The notes below the pieces were generated by a model. That model was not told the DNA's origin. It worked only from the letters and a program-made list of their open reading frames with translations, and did no database searches. A stretch of DNA of 64,000 nt, from contig BTPG01000002.1 of assembly GCA_036245525.1 (NCBI GenBank), forward strand, positions 168,130,273 through 168,194,272. Direction: 5' to 3'. The position numbers and the translations under genes are program-made. This document shows positions 21,515 to 31,309 of this stretch, in pieces (the first letter of the stretch is position 1; the number at the start of each line of letters is the position of its first letter). The DNA is from Semisulcospira habei. Its lineage: Eukaryota; Mollusca; Gastropoda; Semisulcospiridae.

Positions 21515-21743
21515 ATTTGGGTCGGTGTACAAATTCATGACGAATCGCAACGTACTGGGGCTGTACGGCTTTTGGCTACACGTCCATGTTCGTGTCAGCC
21601 CTCATCGCCAGCTAGCGGTGCCTGTGTGTGGTGATGCCCATCAGATCCAAAACCATCCTCAGGACCAAGACCATGGCTGTCGTCATCCTCGTGGGATGCT
21701 GTGTTATCGCGTTTCTGAGATTCGTCATGACCGCTCAATACAG
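21515..21743 (+). pseudogene. GPCR pseudogene, exon 3
   Basis: One inserted T in GGCTTTTGGCTACACG shifts the frame. The Glu of the ERC motif is changed to a stop (AGCTAGCGG for AGCGAGCGG). The donor GT is now GG. Confidence 0.9.
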
Positions 21744-21776
21744 GGGGTAGCTTTCTTTTTCATTTTTGAAGGAAGG

Positions 21777-21984
21777 GAACCCTTTCACTGAAAAAAGTGA
21801 ACATGATCTAACTGCAAGAGGCATAGATCCTCATGAGCCCCCGCAGTCGCGGGGGCTCATGAGGATCTATGCCTCTTGCCGACACCACTGTGGGGGTCCA
21901 TCTTCCTTGGGTGTGTGTGCTCTCTGGGTTTGGATTAACGAAGATTTCAGAAACTCCAACCTGCGACCCCAGTGAAGGGGTTAA
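21777..21984 (-). mobile_element. Family A MITE in pseudogene intron 3
   Basis: AACCCTTTCACTGAAAAAAG to CCCAGTGAAGGGGTTAA; hairpin at 21814-21879, perfect. Same place as 5840-6049 in the intact gene. Confidence 0.83.
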
Positions 21985-22149
21985 CAAAACAACCCTGTGA
22001 CCACTCACACGCTGTAGAGTACTCATGTAACACTTTGGTCAGGCCAAAAATAAACACTATCCACGATGACTGCCGGACGCGTAAAATAAAACACTAACAA
22101 AAGTTTGTACCTACCTTCCTCGGACGGGTGGAACTGCCTGTCAAACGTG

Positions 22150-22560
22150 TAAAATGAAACGAGAGCAGAATAGTTTACCGTACGTTCAGCTCAGTCAAGA
22201 CGGGATCTCTGCTTTTGGAAAGGCCCATGCGCGCTCCACCCCACCTACAGAGTCCCTTTCGATATCGTACCAATATTTGGTCTGGTTTACTGTCGATCTC
22301 TCACGTCCTTTCAAGTCTGCCCAGCGCCCGATGCATTTCTCCAACCTCTGCTCCGGAGGCGATCGACTGAGTGGTGTCGTTGGCCCTGTTCCTGGAAATG
22401 CTTTCTCAGGCTTCTCACCACGTCTGATCTGCCCGTCTGTAGCCGCAGGACGTGTGATTTCTGCCTCGCCAGCGAGTGTGTCCGCGGTTTCATTTTTGCC
22501 CTGGACTCCAACATGTACTGGGCAGTGGACCCACAAAAGTTTTCGAAGTTGTTTAGAACC
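22150..22560 (-). pseudogene. RNase H domain fragment of a retroelement
   Basis: Minus-strand frames give WVHCPVHVGVQGKNETADTL, which fits the C-terminal RNase H signature (W-PGH-GV-GNE-AD-LA) with several substitutions. Further on the frame 22195-22536 has a conserved tail-like GRERSTVNQTKYW and VERAWAFPKAEIPS. A frameshift splits the reading near 22500. Such domains occur at the end of some LINE ORF2 proteins; which clade cannot be told. Present only in the duplicate block. Confidence 0.65.
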
Positions 22561-23009
22561 TTTTCCAACATCAGGAAGGAAATAGAGGTGGGAACTACTA
22601 AGGTTGTGCGGTGACGTAATTTATTAACTCTTCTTTTAGTTTGTGTTTCTCAAAATCCCAACGATGAAATACACAACGCTTAGAAAAGACAAATACAACA
22701 CATTTTTTTTGGGTCTGTTTCTTTTTTCGTTGGAATTTTCAGTTTGCACGCTTGGCAGTCACTTTAAGATCCGCATGCATGATTATAGCAATCACCATTT
22801 GGATCTGGACTTCACTTATGACGGAGAAAATTAGGTACATAAAGGCGCTTACTAAGTAAGAACCCTTGACTCCCTTCCCCTCCCACTTCTCTCCCCTGAC
22901 GTTTGACTTCTTAAAGAGCTTAGGCCATGAATCCTCCTAGTACCCCAGCATCTTGATTGACGACTGGCTGCTGTTATTACAAGCTGCCCAAACACTCTCG
23001 GGTCGACCT

Positions 23010-23666
23010 CGTACGAGATCTACGAGTCACCGACTATTACCTCCTGCACAGGGAACTGGTCACGAAGCTGGACAGCGTCTTCTACAACAAACCAAGGGTA
23101 ATTACTCAGCGCTGGACAACAGTTAGATCCCCTGCCCAGGGCAGGGGATCTAACTGTTGTCCAGCGCTGAGTAATTACCCTTGGTTTGTTGTACAATTCT
23201 GCCAGCGCTAGCCTCACCTATCTGGTTTGTGAGCGTCTTCTACGGTTTTCTCCTCACCGTTGGCTGCCATCTGGTCGTTCTAATCACCACGACCATCACC
23301 ACCGTCAAACTCAAACAAACTATCTAGTTTCGCCGGCAGTCGTCTAACGACCTTTCCAGCAAAGAAGTGGGGCTGACCAAAATGCTGATCAGTCTGTCCA
23401 TTGTGTTCTTCGTGCTCTCCACTCCCTATATTATCCCGAGGGCAGCTCCTTTGTTCGAGCCGAGACTTAGCACTGGCAACGACTACAGGAACACGATATG
23501 GGCCCTGCTGAGCCTTGGCGAGCTCAGTTCTTACATGAGTTCGTCAATCAATTTCTTCGTGTTTTATTTCACGGGCACGAGGTTCAGAGAGACTCTGCGC
23601 GGCGGGATGACGGGAAGAAAGACGGCGAGCAAACTTAGAAACGAAAAGACAGAAACACAACAGTAG
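23010..23666 (+). pseudogene. GPCR pseudogene, exon 4, interrupted
   Basis: Homologous to 6400-6906 and split by a family H insertion at 23086-23231. After the insertion TM5 to TM7 are recognisable, but CAATCCAG has become CTATCTAG, adding a stop. The region before 23010 that should hold the acceptor is too diverged to place. Confidence 0.88.
23086..23231. mobile_element. Family H fold-back element in a GPCR exon, 12-bp target duplication
   Basis: Direct repeats AGCGTCTTCTAC at 23074-23085 and 23232-23243. The left part is a nearly perfect 50-bp inverted repeat around CCTGCCCAGGGCAGG (ACAAACCAAGGGTAATTACT and complement). The right part GTACAATTCTGCCAGCGC is also found at 51740. Insertion between two codons of the original exon proves the precise site. 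Confidence 0.87.
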
Positions 23667-23689
23667 TACAAGGTTTTCCGGAGTTCAGA

Positions 23690-23821
23690 AGTAGGTCGAC
23701 AAAATTGCGCGTCAGATTAGCTTGGCACCTGATGGCGCCAAGCTAATACGGCCGCGCTACCCTGGAATTATCATGGTCGATCCAGGTCCTGCTGTAGAGC
23801 GTGGGGGGTTAATTGGTTTAA
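23690..23821 (-). mobile_element. Family B MITE, left half truncated
   Basis: Hairpin CAGATTAGCTTGGCACC TGAT GGCGCCAAGC, then TCATGGTCGATCCAGG and GGGTTAATTGGTTTAA. Lies just behind the pseudogene stop; its end TTAA is shared with the next element. Confidence 0.72.
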
Positions 23822-23898
23822 CTCTTTCGAGACGTGTCGCATCCGGATTTGCGGCCTAAGGCCGCGAATCCGGAGGCGACACGTCTCGAAAGTGTTAA
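23818..23898. mobile_element. Family E mini-palindrome inserted at a SINE TTAA
   Basis: TTAACTCTTTCGAGACGTGTC to CTCGAAAGTGTTAA, 81 bp. What follows (CGTCCACGGCCGGGATCGGAG) is the 3' part of a SINE whose own sequence has TTAAC at this point, so the element appears to sit in that SINE. Confidence 0.8.
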
Positions 23899-24060
23899 CG
23901 TCCACGGCCGGGATCGGAGTGACACAGGACGGTCCTAACAGGGAGATTCAGTATGGGGGACAGGGACAGCTATTTCCTATGGAGTACCTCCTGAACACTG
24001 ATCATTTCAGGTGCACTGCAACTGTGCCACTTTGATTTACCAAGGACCTTTCAACGGGCA
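23895..24060 (-). mobile_element. SINE family S, 3' part, minus strand
   Basis: CGGAGTGACACAGGACGGTCC, GGGGGACAGGGACAGCTATT and CTGCAACTGTGCCACTTTG match the 3' half of 43565-43902. Confidence 0.72.
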
Positions 24061-24230
24061 GTCTACACAACAACGAGCCTTTATTGTCTGCAATACTTCC
24101 TTTATTTCCAGGAGCAGGACGCTTTAACTGTTCCGCAGTTGGACTGATGTTAGTTTAGTTTTGTCCTAGTGCTGTACACGAACGTTGTAAGTTATGAGCA
24201 GCAGAACACTAAAATAGTGTCACATATGCT

Positions 24231-24293
24231 GGTATGTGATTTTGGACCTATGGCTGAAAGCCGTAAGGTCCAAAATGACAGAGCAGCAGATGT
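24231..24293. mobile_element. Family I hairpin
   Basis: GTGATTTTGGACCTATGG pairs imperfectly with GTAAGGTCCAAAATGACA. A second copy lies at 27163. Confidence 0.55.
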
Positions 24294-24409
24294 GTAGGTT
24301 AAGCTGATGCGACCAGCTGTCGTTACTAAACGGATTGTACACCACACGTCATTATGACAGTAATAGTGTGAAAGAATCGATCAAACGAGAAAGATTTGTA
24401 GTAAAGCAT

Positions 24410-24505
24410 CTAGGCCTCAGTTGCGCGAGCGAGCTTAGATCCTCCGCAATAGCGGAGTACCTTGCTTAGTGGCTTGCGCAGGCCTAAGCTCGCTCATGCA
24501 ACTCC
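24410..24505. repeat. Single hairpin J
   Basis: AGTTGCGCGAGCGAGCTTAG pairs with CTAAGCTCGCTCATGCAACT; inside is a smaller stem CTCCGC AATA GCGGAG. No relative found in the window. Confidence 0.55.
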
Positions 24506-24639
24506 CCAGTAGGCTATGTTTGTTACAGCCGAACTTATTGATTACAGTCATTAGTCAAGACACCATATGGGGTTTTGAGGGGGGAGGGTGGGCGGAGGGG
24601 GAGGGGGATGGGGGAGAGGGGAGGGGGGTGAGTGGAGGG

Positions 24640-24790
24640 GGAGGGTTTGCATCACAGATTCACGACGATTATTTTGCTATTCACGAATCACGGATTCAAT
24701 ATAATAGCCGTCACGTTTCACGACGGCCGGTGGGAGAGACAGTGGAGAGTTTTCACAACGTCCTTCCACTGACCGAAAAATTAAAACCAT
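24640..24790 (+). repeat. Dispersed repeat U, plus copy
   Basis: CACGAATCACGGATTCAATA, GTCACGTTTCACGACGG and GAGAGTTTTCACAACGTC match the complement of 33590-33805. Preceded by a G-rich tract (24560-24645). Nature unknown. Confidence 0.6.
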
Positions 24791-24879
24791 GGAGAATTTC
24801 AGTGTTGAGGGTGGTGTAGACGTTTCACGAAATAACCAGTACCTTTTCACGAATCACGAAGATCGTATTTTCCCTTTTA

Positions 24880-24950
24880 CGTTTCCGCCGTGAGATGGCC
24901 CTAGTCGCATGCTCGGCGTTAAACCCAAATAACTAACCAACTTTTACGTT
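24880..24950 (+). repeat. SINE-like 3' end
   Basis: CGCCGTGAGATGGCCCTAG to CGGCGTTAAACCCAAATAAC TAACCAAC, a tail form typical of molluscan SINEs (family knowledge) and similar to 11225-11285. Confidence 0.5.
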
Positions 24951-25440
24951 TCATTGTAAATTTTTTGACGGGTACCGAAAAAAATGCAATGACGAATCAC
25001 GAGAACCGAACTCAAGTTAGTCACGCGTAGACGTTTTGGGACATACAACCCCCCCTCCTACCTTTCACACTCCGCCAGACTTCAACTACCCCTCCCACCC
25101 CCACCTCTCCCCACCGTATCCCTCCTACCCCGGCCGTCAGCACCACTACCCCCACTTTGTCAATTAGGCGACACGCACGACTACATGAATAATCGAGCAG
25201 CAAGAGGGATGCACAGCTGTAGAGAACGTTTTACGAGTGTATCATTACAGATCAGTGTAATCAGAATACGGCTGTACTAAACGGATACACGTGTCGCTAA
25301 TTAACACCGCTGAAACATGATACCCGTGCTAACTAGCTAACCTGACCTATCGTCTCTTGTTGAGTTGACACATTATGGGTAAGCTCCAAGGCCAAAGTTC
25401 ACGACAAATTTGTGAATTGTCCTGTGAAATCATGTTAGGA
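24951..25440. other. Unannotated stretch
   Basis: No gene recognised. One C-rich tract at 25045-25150. Confidence 0.5.
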
Positions 25441-25444
25441 CTTA

Positions 25445-25555
25445 GATGGATCGACCATGATAGTTCAAGCGAGGTGCCAGAATAGCTTGGCGCCTGAAGG
25501 CGCCAAGCTATTCTGGCACCTCCCTTGAACTGTCATGGTCGATCCATCTCCTGTT
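25445..25555. mobile_element. Hairpin of the B/C type without terminal TTAA
   Basis: GGATCGACCATGATAGTTCA pairs with TGAACTGTCATGGTCGATCC; centre GGCGCC TGAA GGCGCC. The core uses GAGGTGCCAGAATAGC, between families C and D. Confidence 0.78.
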
Positions 25556-25928
25556 GTAATATGTCAAGAATGGGGAAGTGCTTATAACTGTCTTCCCCAG
25601 GCTATAAAAACGATAGAGCCTGAGTGCGTACTTAGTTTACGGAAGTGCTGTACCATTAGCCTACATCCGCACGGTACAGGCGTATCACATATAAGTCTAT
25701 AGTATCACACGTATCAGTTGTGCGCACGACTGACAGATTTGCAGATAATCCAACAGCCAAACAAACACACTGTCATCAAGGCTGAAAAACAACATGCAGA
25801 CATCACTGACCAGACAACATAGCAGTAATTAAGCAGTCAGCTCTGTCACATTGCTAGTCAGATAAAGCCATTACGAAACCAAACTACTCTCTTTTTACCC
25901 CCTTACCCTTCCCCCATATCCCCCCTCC

Positions 25929-25930
<2 letters not shown>
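25556..25930. other. Unannotated stretch
   Basis: Nothing recognised apart from the start of a CA tract at its end. Confidence 0.5.
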
Positions 25931-25985
<55 letters not shown>

Positions 25986-26010
25986 GCGCGCGATCACGCA
26001 CACACGCACA
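25931..26010. repeat. (CA)n(CG)n microsatellite
   Basis: CA repeats to about 25970, then about eleven CG dinucleotides, able to form Z-DNA-type or self-paired structure (inference). Confidence 0.92.
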
Positions 26011-26016
26011 CACCAT

Positions 26017-26300
26017 AGGGGCGGATCTGGGAGGGAGTTTCAGAGGTTCCGGAACCACCCCACTCAGACCCAAATTTCTTTAAAATGCTATAACAAAGTC
26101 CCTTTTTAGGGGTGTCTGGACCCCCCCCCCCCCTCTCCCCCAACCCGTTGTTTGATATTTTGGCAAATCGTCAGAATCTTAACATGAACGCCCCCTCCCC
26201 CCTCCCCCCGTTTTTCGATTTTGTTGGTCCCTGGAAGCAAGGTCTAGCGCGAACTTGAAGGAGGCCTTTAGTTTGAGTTGGAACCCCCCTCCCCCCCCCC
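26017..26300. mobile_element. Family Q element, one end clear
   Basis: TAGGGGCGGATCTGGGAGG at the left, then CAGAGGTTCCGGAACC, TATAACAAAGTCCCTTTTTA and GGTCCCTGGAAGCAAGGTCT, all also in 55518-55822. Long C runs at 26130 and 26285. Confidence 0.68.
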
Positions 26301-26330
26301 CGCCCCCCTCGAGGAAACTGATCCGTCTCT

Positions 26331-26430
<100 letters not shown>

Positions 26431-26927
26431 TTCCTTGATCTCCACTTTGTTCGGCGGCGAAACCACTTTGTAAACATTGGACATGGTACGCTGGAGTTCT
26501 CTCCCGTTGAATTGACACAGGTTTCAGACGTACCATGAACGACCAGTGGAAGTTAGGGAAGGGGTTAAACTGCACACATTTCGCTGATTTACCTGCAGCT
26601 CAGTGATGAGGTCCAACTCAGTGAGGCCAAACTGTGCTTAGCGAACTTGTCCACTTCCGCTGCACTGAGTAGGAATGACCAGGACGTGGCAGAGATAACA
26701 TGGCCGGCATAGCATTGTTTCTCGGTTAAAACCCGACAACGTGATAAAGTCGGACCTGCGTTGCATAATTACCTATCTGCTGAGGTATTCAGGGCACAGC
26801 GCGGTGCACAAGGTGGCCACCCTGGCGGGCCATAGGCGGCCGGCGAAAAACCCGAGGACACTAAGGACGGTCCTTAGTGACGGTCCTTAGGCTCCAGGTT
26901 AGGGACAGTCAGTGACAGATCTTGCAC

Positions 26928-27144
26928 TTAACCCTTTCACTGCCGAGAACACTGGCCAACACCACCCTTACTGCGAGAGGCATAGATCCTCATGAGCCCC
27001 CGCAGTTGCGGAGGCTCATGAGGATCTATACCTCTTGCTGAGACCAGTTTGTGTCCATGCCCTCTAGACCGTGGCGGCTTTCGGGAGTTGAATGAACATA
27101 GATTTTACAAGCAAATACGCGTTCAGTGGCAGAGATGGGGTTAA
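26928..27144 (-). mobile_element. Family A MITE, complete, 217 bp
   Basis: TTAACCCTTTCACTGCCGAG to GCAGAGATGGGGTTAA; hairpin at 26973-27038. Confidence 0.87.
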
Positions 27145-27162
27145 AAAGTGATTTGCTACTGT

Positions 27163-27236
27163 CCATGTGTGCTGGTCTGTGATTCTGGACTTTACGGCCC
27201 ACGGCCGTAAGGTCCTAAATCACAAACCAGCACACG
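27163..27236. mobile_element. Family I hairpin, better preserved
   Basis: TGTGTGCTGGTCTGTGATT pairs with AATCACAAACCAGCACACGA around GTAAGGTCC. About 74 bp. Confidence 0.62.
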
Positions 27237-27572
27237 AATGGTTTGTGAGTGGCAGGGCCGAACGTCAGTTGTGAGTCAGATATAACTAGCCGTGTCATCA
27301 GACTGACACTGTGTTTGTTATAGCCAAGGAACGCGATCAGCTAGTAAGTGTTTGACTTGACCAGGCTTGAGTCGCTGTCCACAGGACAGTAAGTCATTCT
27401 AGCCCGGTTACTGAAGATCAAATTGCACTGAGCAAGAGATAGCCTCTAAACCGATCGACCATGAAAGCTCAAGGGTCTCGTATACCGCATGAGCACCTTA
27501 CCAGGTCGCACCCATGCATTACGTAAACCGGCTCGCCCGAGATGGCCGGGAAAGTCATGTCAGGCACAATCC
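27237..27572. other. Unannotated stretch with one hairpin-core scrap
   Basis: CGATCGACCATGAAAGCTCA AGGGT at 27452-27477 is the left arm of a B/C-type hairpin, broken off. Nothing else recognised. Confidence 0.5.
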
Positions 27573-27786
27573 TAAACTCATTCAGCCCGACGCACGTATT
27601 TCCCAAATTTTGGAGGCGTCATCTAACGACTATGCACCTGTTGCAGGAGATGCATCGACCATGATAATTCAAGGGTAGTGCCAGATTAGCTTGGCGCCTG
27701 TCGGCACCAAGCTAATCTGGCACTACCCTTCAATTATCATGGTCGATCCATCTCCGGCTGTAGTGCATCAGGGCTGAATAGGTTAC
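27573..27786 (-). mobile_element. Family B MITE next to repeat P
   Basis: TAAACTCATTCAGCCCGACG to GGGCTGAATAGGTTAC; hairpin centre TGTC. The spacer reads GCACCTGTTGC, a variant shared only with the copy at 30810, which is also next to a repeat P copy. Confidence 0.85.
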
Positions 27787-28378
27787 ACTATCATGGCAGA
27801 TCCATGACCAATGAACAATGAACAATGAACCTTTATTTTCCAACGGTAGAAGTTATTGGTAACAGGACCAGTTTTCAAACTTGCCGTTGCTACATCTACT
27901 ACATAAATGACATAGACATGTAAACATACACATACCACACACTGACGCATGTATGCACTCGCTCACGCACGCACGCCCGCACATACGCACGCACACGCAC
28001 GCTCACACACACACAAACACAAACTTGCACACGCACGCACTTAGACACACACGCACACATATACACACACGCTCTCGGACACGCACTCCAGACCGGCAGT
28101 CTAATCAAGCACGGCCCTTGTCAATCCATTTCCCTGGTGTGTATTTTATAATGTTAGATACCCCGAGAGCACCCCGGTCGCCTGAAAATGTATAACACTG
28201 GGCCACAAACTACAATGGACGAGGACCCACAAATAATAATAATGATAATAATAAAATAAATTACCTTGTACGTGTCAGGCACGTCACCACTGGCGTCTGG
28301 TCACGGTCTGAGTGCGGAGTCCAGGCGGATCGAACTGTGGGCGAAGTACGCTGAGTCACTCAAACGCCGGCGAATGAC
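27787..28378 (+). repeat. Repeat P, copy 1, split by a LINE tail
   Basis: CTATCATGGCAGATCCATGACCA, then a LINE 3' end at 27811-28095, then GTCTAATCAAGCACGGCCC to CACTCAAACGCCGGCGAATG. The reverse complement without the LINE is at 30508-30809. It includes an AATAAT-rich stretch and TACGTGTCAGGCACGTCACC. Confidence 0.75.
27811..28095 (-). mobile_element. LINE 3' end, minus strand
   Basis: Ends (minus strand) TTGGAAAATAAAGGTTCATT GTTCATTGTTCAT. Upstream 3' UTR contains CA/CG-rich sequence and CGCTCTCGGACACGCACTCC. Same family as 47680-48150. Inserted within repeat P. Confidence 0.72.
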
Positions 28379-28530
28379 TGAAGAGATTGAAATGTCCTAA
28401 ATCCTTTCAGCCGAGACAGACCGCCTGCGACTCCGAGGTTTGTATGACAAACACTGAACAGGAAAGCAACGGTACGCCTTACAATCACTAGACTGCACAG
28501 ACATTCGTCATCTCCGCCGACGACTGTATT

Positions 28531-28760
28531 TTAACCCTATCGCAGCAGAGAAAGAAGTGAGCATGATCCATCCGCAAGAGGTATTGATCCTCATGAGCCC
28601 CCTCGTTCGCGGGGGCTCATGAGGATCTACGCCTCTTGCTTGACACCACTTTGAATACATATCCTTTGGAAAACTGGGGACGTCTCAGTGGCGTTGAATT
28701 AACACAGATTTGTCAGAAATACAAATGTTGCGAGCATGCCACTGACATTTAAAGGGTTAA
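28531..28760 (-). mobile_element. Family A MITE, 230 bp
   Basis: TTAACCCTATCGCAGCAGAG to CACTGACATTTAAAGGGTTAA; hairpin at 28574-28639. The stretch 28379-28530 before it holds nothing recognised. Confidence 0.84.
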
Positions 28761-28982
28761 ATTCGGCGTGTCGCAGCTGAGTGACATATTGCTGGGCTTT
28801 AAAAATGCATCCTTGTTTGTTGTCCTCGCGGATAATGCATAGTTTACAATAATTATTATAATATGATAGTGACGGCTGCTGTTGTGAGCTGTGCTGAAAA
28901 CTGACGCTGTCACTCAAAGTCAAAACGTGGATGTTATGGTATGTCGCGCGGTTGGCACTCAGCCATCTCTGGGTTTTTTTCT

Positions 28983-29048
28983 GCAAAAGGCATAGATTCT
29001 CATGAGCCCCTGCAGTCGCGGGGGCTCACGAGAATCTATGCCTTTTGC
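28983..29048. mobile_element. Family A hairpin without recognisable ends
   Basis: GCAAAAGGCATAGATTCTCA pairs with GAGAATCTATGCCTTTTGC; two consensus changes are mirrored in both arms. Confidence 0.72.
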
Positions 29049-29553
29049 TGGCTGAAGTCGGGTCCAGCTAGTCCTCAAACAACAAACTGACGATCACACA
29101 TACAAACACACGGGCGATCGTCACGTTCGTTACAGCGACCAAAGGGGACGCCAACCAGCCCCATTACGTGGGGAATGTTTTTTTTTCTTTTTTTAAAGAC
29201 CTCAGGAGATCTGGGGACAGTTAACCTTTTCTGTTTCCGAGGCCAAAGTGAAGAATACACTGGTAGATCCAACTATCTCGGTTGACGCTGGGAATGAAAG
29301 AGGAACGCGGGGGGAAGTGTTTTTCGAAAGGGCCTTAGGGGACAGTTAAAATGCAAATATTGTCACCGGCCTCCGACCGCGAGAGTCCTTTATACCGACC
29401 CCCTCTCCCCCCCCCCCCCCCCCCCCCCACCGCCCTCACGCCCACACTTCAACTCTGACACAGCTCCCAAAGGGCACAAGCAAACGGTGATAAAATAATA
29501 GTTTTTACTATCTTCTTCCCCATAATAATTATATGTATGTCGATTTGAGGCCT
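29049..29553. other. Unannotated stretch with C homopolymer
   Basis: No gene recognised; C-rich run at 29399-29430. Confidence 0.5.
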
Positions 29554-29767
29554 TTAACTCATTCTACCCCAGACACACCACAGCAAGATAAGGATCGACC
29601 ATGATAGTTCAAGGGTGATGCCAGAATAGCTTGGCGCCCATGGGCGCCAAGCTATTCTGGCATCACCCTTGAACTATCATGGTCGCTCTGTGTCCTGCAC
29701 TGCAATGCAGTCTTCAGAGGACAATGGCAAAATTTAAGGAATTCGGCGTTGGGGTAGAATGAGTTAA
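29554..29767 (+). mobile_element. Family C MITE, 214 bp
   Basis: TTAACTCATTCTACCCCAGAC to GTTGGGGTAGAATGAGTTAA; hairpin centre GGCGCC CATG GGCGCC. Confidence 0.9.
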
Positions 29768-29795
29768 GCGACCTTATCCGAAAGACAATAACGGG

Positions 29796-29995
29796 TTAAC
29801 TCGTTTAAGGCGCCCTTCATCAATAGCTGCGAAAGTGTTATATAGAGTTGCCGGCGAACGACTCCCAACACCAAACGACAGCGAGGTCATGGCAGATTAC
29901 CATGCAGCTTCAACCTAAACTGATAGACAACACTCCGAACATCTCCCAGGGGCATAGATCCTCATGAGCCCGGACCTCTTGGAGATGTTTGGAGT
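29796..29995. mobile_element. Composite: family L left half joined to an A-like hairpin
   Basis: TTAACTCGTTTAAGGCGCCC and AATAGCTGCGAAAGTGTTAT match the left half of 37816-37932. From about 29850 the sequence resembles 15772-15949, ending in ACACTCCGAACATCTCCCAG ... CTTGGAGATGTTTGGAGTGT, whose right arm lost the GATCTATG part. Confidence 0.6.
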
Positions 29996-30331
29996 GTTTT
30001 GCTTCTGGTGCAAGCTGGTTATTCGCTGTGATTTCGCTCTCGTTCGTTCGTTGGTGGGAGTCGTTCGGGTAAAATGTAAGCTCGCTACCCCCCCCCCCCC
30101 CCCCCCACCCCCTACACTTTGGTACCGGTTTCAGGCCACTTTACAAATTTCAAATACAAGCGATCAAAAATCTCTGTAACTTCAGTAGCTGCACTTCGTC
30201 TGTCTTGTACTGTGTTTGTCTTAAATGGTGTAAATCCGTGTCTGTTACGTGAGTGTGCGTGTTGGGTTTCAGTTCGCGGCGCTTTGAGTCGATTTGCCCA
30301 AAAATTGAGAAAAAGCGCCTATATAATAACG

Positions 30332-30366
<35 letters not shown>

Positions 30367-30420
30367 ACTTTACAGTATCTCCTGTTATGTCTTACAATGA
30401 TGCTGCACGAAAGGGCTAAC
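29996..30420. other. Non-coding stretch with C run and (TTA)n
   Basis: C homopolymer at 30089-30107, TTA repeats at 30332-30365, then AGTATCTCCTGTTATGTCTT ACAATG, which resembles 45530-45570 and precedes a family B element in both places. Confidence 0.5.
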
Positions 30421-30507
30421 TTAACCCATTCAGCCCTGACGCACTACAGCAGGAGATGGGTCGACCATGATCATTCAAGGGTAGTGCCAGATTAGCTTGG
30501 CGCCTGT
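30421..30507 (+). mobile_element. Family B MITE, left half only
   Basis: TTAACCCATTCAGCCCTGACG through the first hairpin arm to GGCGCCTGTCG, where repeat P begins. The break is exactly at the hairpin loop. Confidence 0.82.
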
Positions 30508-30809
30508 CGTTCGCCGGCGTTTGAGTCACTCAGTGTACTTCGCCCACACTTCGATCTACCTGGACTCGGCAATCAGACCGTGACCAGACGCCAGGGGTGA
30601 CGTGCCTGACACGTACATGGTAATTTATTTTATTATTATCATTATTATTATTATTACATCGTCCATTGTAGTTTTTAGCCAAGTGATGATGTACATTTTC
30701 AGTCGACCGGGGTGCCCTCGGCGTATCAAACATTATAAAATACACACCAGGGAAATGGATTGACAAGGGTCGTGCTTGATTAGACTGGTCATGAATCTGC
30801 CATGATAGT
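30508..30809 (-). repeat. Repeat P, copy 2
   Basis: Reverse complement of 27787-28378 minus the LINE tail: TCGCCGGCGTTTGAGTCACTC to GACTGGTCATGAATCTGCC ATGATAG. Uninterrupted, so it shows the ancestral form. Confidence 0.8.
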
Positions 30810-31023
30810 TTAACCCATTCAGCCCTGACGCACTACAGCAGGAGATGGATCGACGATGATAATTTAAGGGTTGTGCCAGATTAGCTTGGCGCCTGTCGTC
30901 GCCAAGCTAATCTGGCACTACCCTTGAAATATCATGGTCGATCCATCTCCTGCAACAGGTGCATAGTCGTTAGATGAAGCCTCCAAAATTTGGGAAATAC
31001 GTGCGTCGGGCTGAATGAGTTAA
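30810..31023 (+). mobile_element. Family B MITE, complete, 214 bp
   Basis: TTAACCCATTCAGCCCTGACG to CGTCGGGCTGAATGAGTTAA. The long spacer has CAACAGGTGCATAGTCG. Best full-length example together with 54441. Confidence 0.9.
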
Positions 31024-31309
31024 TAACTACTGTTTCATGATGAAGTGTGAATGTAGGAAAATGAAGACTTTTTTGCTCTTCTTCTCCTTTGTACGAATGA
31101 GAGTTGTCCCGGTGAGCACACGCGGCGGTTCAGTATCTCTATGTTGTTTTCATCTTTGACGCTAGTTAGCAGGGCAGTGCGACGTACTCTGCAAAATTGA
31201 GACAGAAACGTCTAGCTCACATTTTGACACTTCGTACTGCGTTAGTGCTAAAACATCGTAGCGCCGCAAACTTAAAGTACCAGTACGCATAAATCTGGAC
31301 ACGTTTCTG

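Larger units (their letters stand above)
16985..23670 (+). repeat. Downstream unit of the segmental duplication
   Basis: Second copy of the block at 1-6910, holding the GPCR pseudogene. Private changes include family C (18556), family F (19923), family A (18366, 20312), family H (23086) insertions, an RNase H fragment (22150-22560) and a local tandem copy of the CA-flanking segment. It lacks the LINE copies of the upstream unit. Confidence 0.85.

Noticed and set aside
22154..22585. 143-codon plus-strand frame
   Set aside because: It is the antisense of the RNase H fragment on the minus strand.
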